Source: a virus. From it: a DNA stretch of 31,196 bases. Position 1 is the stretch's first letter, and each line of letters starts with the position of its first letter. Shown here one piece after another: positions 28,994 through 31,196 of the stretch. A program made the position numbers and the translations under genes. The stretch is taken from positions 1 to 31,196 of the IMG/VR virus record IMGVR_UViG_3300035670_000905. One strand, 5' to 3'. Below the pieces are notes generated by a model. The model worked only from the letters and a program-made list of their open reading frames with translations. It searched no databases and was not told the DNA's origin.

Positions 28994-30724
28994 ATGAACT
29001 TAGAACAGTTTAACGAATTTCTTAATTCTGTAAATGCAACAATACTTAGCCCACCTGTACATCCGTTCAAGGCGGATTGGAAGCGTATTTATGAAAGTAT
29101 TAAGCCACATTTTTACGGAGAAGTGCCGCCAGCGTTGGACACAGCTTTTCCAAATGAAGATGAAGCAATTTTACAGTATAGAAAAAATACGTATCAACCT
29201 AAGACCGAAAGCCCTTTAGTAAAGGCTATTACTGAACTGCATAGGCTGTTAAGTTCTGCAAAGCATTCTGTTAGATTTGAAAATATGGACATGCAACAAT
29301 TTGCCGACAATCAAAAGTTTGGCGAAAGTAACTTGCAGTCTTTTATATTTTCTGTTTTTATTCCTAATCGAGTACTTGACCCTAACGCGGTTTTGTTAAT
29401 TGAACCTAAAGGCGATGGATTAGAAAATGACGCTGTAAGGGTTAATGTTGATATGAAAGTTATTCAGTCTGATAGGATTATTTTCAATGACCCTGAATAC
29501 AGACTACTAATATATAAAGGCATATCAAAAAACAAATATGCTAACTTAGGTATTGAAAATCCGCTTTACTATCATATAGTTACCGATATGTTTTATGCGC
29601 AAGCGAGAAGCTATGGTGACAAAACAATGTTTGAGGTTATTTATGAACACAACAGCGGTATAATGCCGTGGGTTACTTTAGGCGGTCGCGTTGTTCCAAA
29701 ATATGATATTTATGGCAATACGTTTAAAATTTATAAGTCTGATTTTAGCCCTGCAATACCGTATCTTAATGATGCTGCTATTTTTGACAATCAGCATAAA
29801 TCGGTTATGCTTGCGACATGCTTTCCTATTAAATTTGTTGAAGGCGTTGACTGTAATAGTTGTAATGGCGTTGGGCGCGTTGTTGACCCTACAAACTACG
29901 ATAATAGCATAACATGTAAAACGTGTCATGGTCACGGTAAAACCTTAAGCGTTACACCATTGGCAGCTTATAACCTAAATCCTACTACATCTAAGTTTGG
30001 AGATGCTGATAAACAGCAAGTAGAACCAATACGCTATTATTCGCCTGATGTTAGCACTATTCAAGAAACAAATAAAATAGCTGATTCAAGTTTAGCTAAA
30101 GCTGAACAGGTGCTAAACATCAACCGTAGTTTAAAAGCCGCACAATCGGGCGTGGCTAAAGAATTAGACCGCGAACCTGAATATATTGAAGTTGGTAAAA
30201 TATCTGATGATGTTTATGCACGTTATAAGGATGTATTAAAAATTATACAGGCAATTGTATTTTTAGATACTGAAAGTAATATCTTTGTAAATCCTCCGAT
30301 TAGTTTTGACCTTAAAACCGAAACTGAACTAATGGCTGAATTTGCAGCATCACAAAAAGGATTGCCAACAGCTATTAGATACGAAAGTTATATTAGTTAT
30401 ATTGACCGCCGTTATAATTCCGATGCAATAGCTAAACAGATAGCAACCATTTGCGCAATGTATAATAGTGCATATCTTTACACAGTTGAAGAGCGCGTTA
30501 ATCTGTTAGCATCAGGGCAAATAACATCAAACGATGCAATTAGTGCACAATTCGTTTTTGATGCTGTAACAGAGTTGTATTACGATGAAGGCTTTGATAT
30601 TATGTCAAATGATTACACAGCAATTAAAGAAGCTATTGATGAAAAGTTAGCGCCGCGTTTTGATGCTGTTTCAAGTAATGTAATGCCCGAAGTTAATATG
30701 GATGAGTTTAATAATGCTGAATAA
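28994..30724 (+). CDS. Portal protein with inserted zinc-finger-like motif
   Basis: A 576-residue protein with the look of a phage portal: an N-terminal helical region, ALLSS-type core, an RIIFNDPEYRLLIYKG beta segment, and a long C-terminal helix around residues 360-430 (IADSSLAKAEQVLNINRSLKAAQ). It forms the dodecameric channel through which DNA enters the capsid. Unusually it carries CNSCNGVG (287-294) and CKTCHGHG (308-315), two CxxCxGxG motifs like the zinc-binding centre of DnaJ. The stop TAA shares a base with the next ATG. The portal call rests on length, layout and the next gene. Confidence 0.78.
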   Translation: MNLEQFNEFLNSVNATILSPPVHPFKADWKRIYESIKPHFYGEVPPALDTAFPNEDEAILQYRKNTYQPKTESPLVKAITELHRLLSSAKHSVRFENMDMQQFADNQKFGESNLQSFIFSVFIPNRVLDPNAVLLIEPKGDGLENDAVRVNVDMKVIQSDRIIFNDPEYRLLIYKGISKNKYANLGIENPLYYHIVTDMFYAQARSYGDKTMFEVIYEHNSGIMPWVTLGGRVVPKYDIYGNTFKIYKSDFSPAIPYLNDAAIFDNQHKSVMLATCFPIKFVEGVDCNSCNGVGRVVDPTNYDNSITCKTCHGHGKTLSVTPLAAYNLNPTTSKFGDADKQQVEPIRYYSPDVSTIQETNKIADSSLAKAEQVLNINRSLKAAQSGVAKELDREPEYIEVGKISDDVYARYKDVLKIIQAIVFLDTESNIFVNPPISFDLKTETELMAEFAASQKGLPTAIRYESYISYIDRRYNSDAIAKQIATICAMYNSAYLYTVEERVNLLASGQITSNDAISAQFVFDAVTELYYDEGFDIMSNDYTAIKEAIDEKLAPRFDAVSSNVMPEVNMDEFNNAE

Positions 30725-31196
30725 TGGACTTAAATAAACCCGAAAAAATTAACGATAAAGCATTAGAAATTTTACAAAAAAGGTTTAATAAAGTTGAGCC
30801 TAAATTTGTGAAACATGTCGTTGATTGGGTTTATAAGTTTAGAACTACATCAGGTAATTTAGTTAGGTCAAAAGAAAATTTAGCGCGTTTAGGTTCTTTT
30901 AAAACAGCAATAAATAGGTTTTTAGAAAATGCTGGTTATAACCTAATGGTTGCAGGGTTTTTAGAAAACTTTGATGAGATAGGCGCTAATACACAACTTA
31001 TACAATCAGAACTAAACGGCTTAGATATAACAAAAAGTTTTTTGAATCCATTTAAACGCTATGCCGTTAATAATGTTATAGCTGCAATGCAAGGGCAAGG
31101 ATTAAATATAAACTTAATAAATCCTTTAAAGAATGAACTGCTAATTGCAGTAAATCAAGGTAGCAGCCTTACAGATGTTGTAACTTCTATTGCAGG
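30724..31196 (+). CDS. Head morphogenesis/minor capsid protein (partial)
   Basis: The frame opens at 30724 (TAATG overlap with the portal stop) and leaves the window at 31196, so only the first 157 residues are seen. They read MDLNKPEKINDKALEILQKR, then a helical stretch (NLARLGSFKTAINRFLENAGYNLMVAGF). Genes directly after portals usually encode a minor capsid protein that binds the portal and helps start capsid assembly (SPP1 gp7/Mu F-like). The assignment is based mainly on position. Confidence 0.6.
   Translation, partial: MDLNKPEKINDKALEILQKRFNKVEPKFVKHVVDWVYKFRTTSGNLVRSKENLARLGSFKTAINRFLENAGYNLMVAGFLENFDEIGANTQLIQSELNGLDITKSFLNPFKRYAVNNVIAAMQGQGLNINLINPLKNELLIAVNQGSSLTDVVTSIA

Overview
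The window is a piece of a tailed double-stranded DNA phage (or prophage), most likely a siphovirus of a Bacteroidota host. It carries small and large terminase, a tail tape-measure gene with an upstream two-frame chaperone, a portal and the start of a head-morphogenesis gene. The DNA is AT-rich. Its promoters match the Bacteroidota pattern (TTTG or TTG, about 19 bases, then TAnnTTTG), and starts sit behind A-rich rather than GGAGG sites. No integrase, tRNA, CRISPR array or reverse transcriptase was seen, and the major capsid gene must lie outside.

Layout. (1) 1-1525, minus strand: tightly packed tiny early-type genes, two of them membrane proteins, with a promoter at 1567-1596. (2) 1615-9598, minus strand: a replication and DNA-metabolism operon holding a Cro-like HTH protein, SF2 helicase, PD-(D/E)XK nuclease, DNA methyltransferase, HNH nuclease, membrane-anchored lytic transglycosylase, VRR-NUC nuclease, orphan DnaB N-terminal domain and AAA+ replication ATPase. 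(3) 9600-9678: a divergent control region with a duplicated operator-like site. (4) 9679-12193, plus strand: a recombination pair (RecE-like exonuclease and Rad52-like annealing protein) interrupted by a KilA-N/nuclease gene. (5) 12194-13042: two short promoter-terminator RNA units around a degenerate HNH gene, then about 230 bases packed with TGTAACA/TGTTACA sites. (6) 13043-15754: terminases and a metallophosphoesterase. (7) 15783-18225, minus strand: a sigma factor, a SPOR-like secreted protein and an endolysin-like enzyme under one promoter. (8) 18379-31196, plus strand: tail chaperone with a -1 frameshift, tape measure, spanin-like genes, large tail proteins, an Ig-domain protein, portal, and the start of a head-morphogenesis gene.

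The most interesting signals are these. Two nuclease genes look newly inserted beside essential genes, and each has a duplicated end of the neighbouring gene next to it: a 31-codon methyltransferase N-terminus at 7823-7918, and a second copy of the exonuclease tail LPNWAK at 10525-10545. A roughly 90-nucleotide RNA at 12198-12302 can form two hairpins with complementary loops and ends in a terminator. A second attenuator-like RNA follows at about 12600-12652. Then comes an iteron-like cluster that is a candidate origin or packaging/regulatory site. Functions of the small early genes and the large tail proteins are mostly unrecognised; assignments rest on motifs read by eye.
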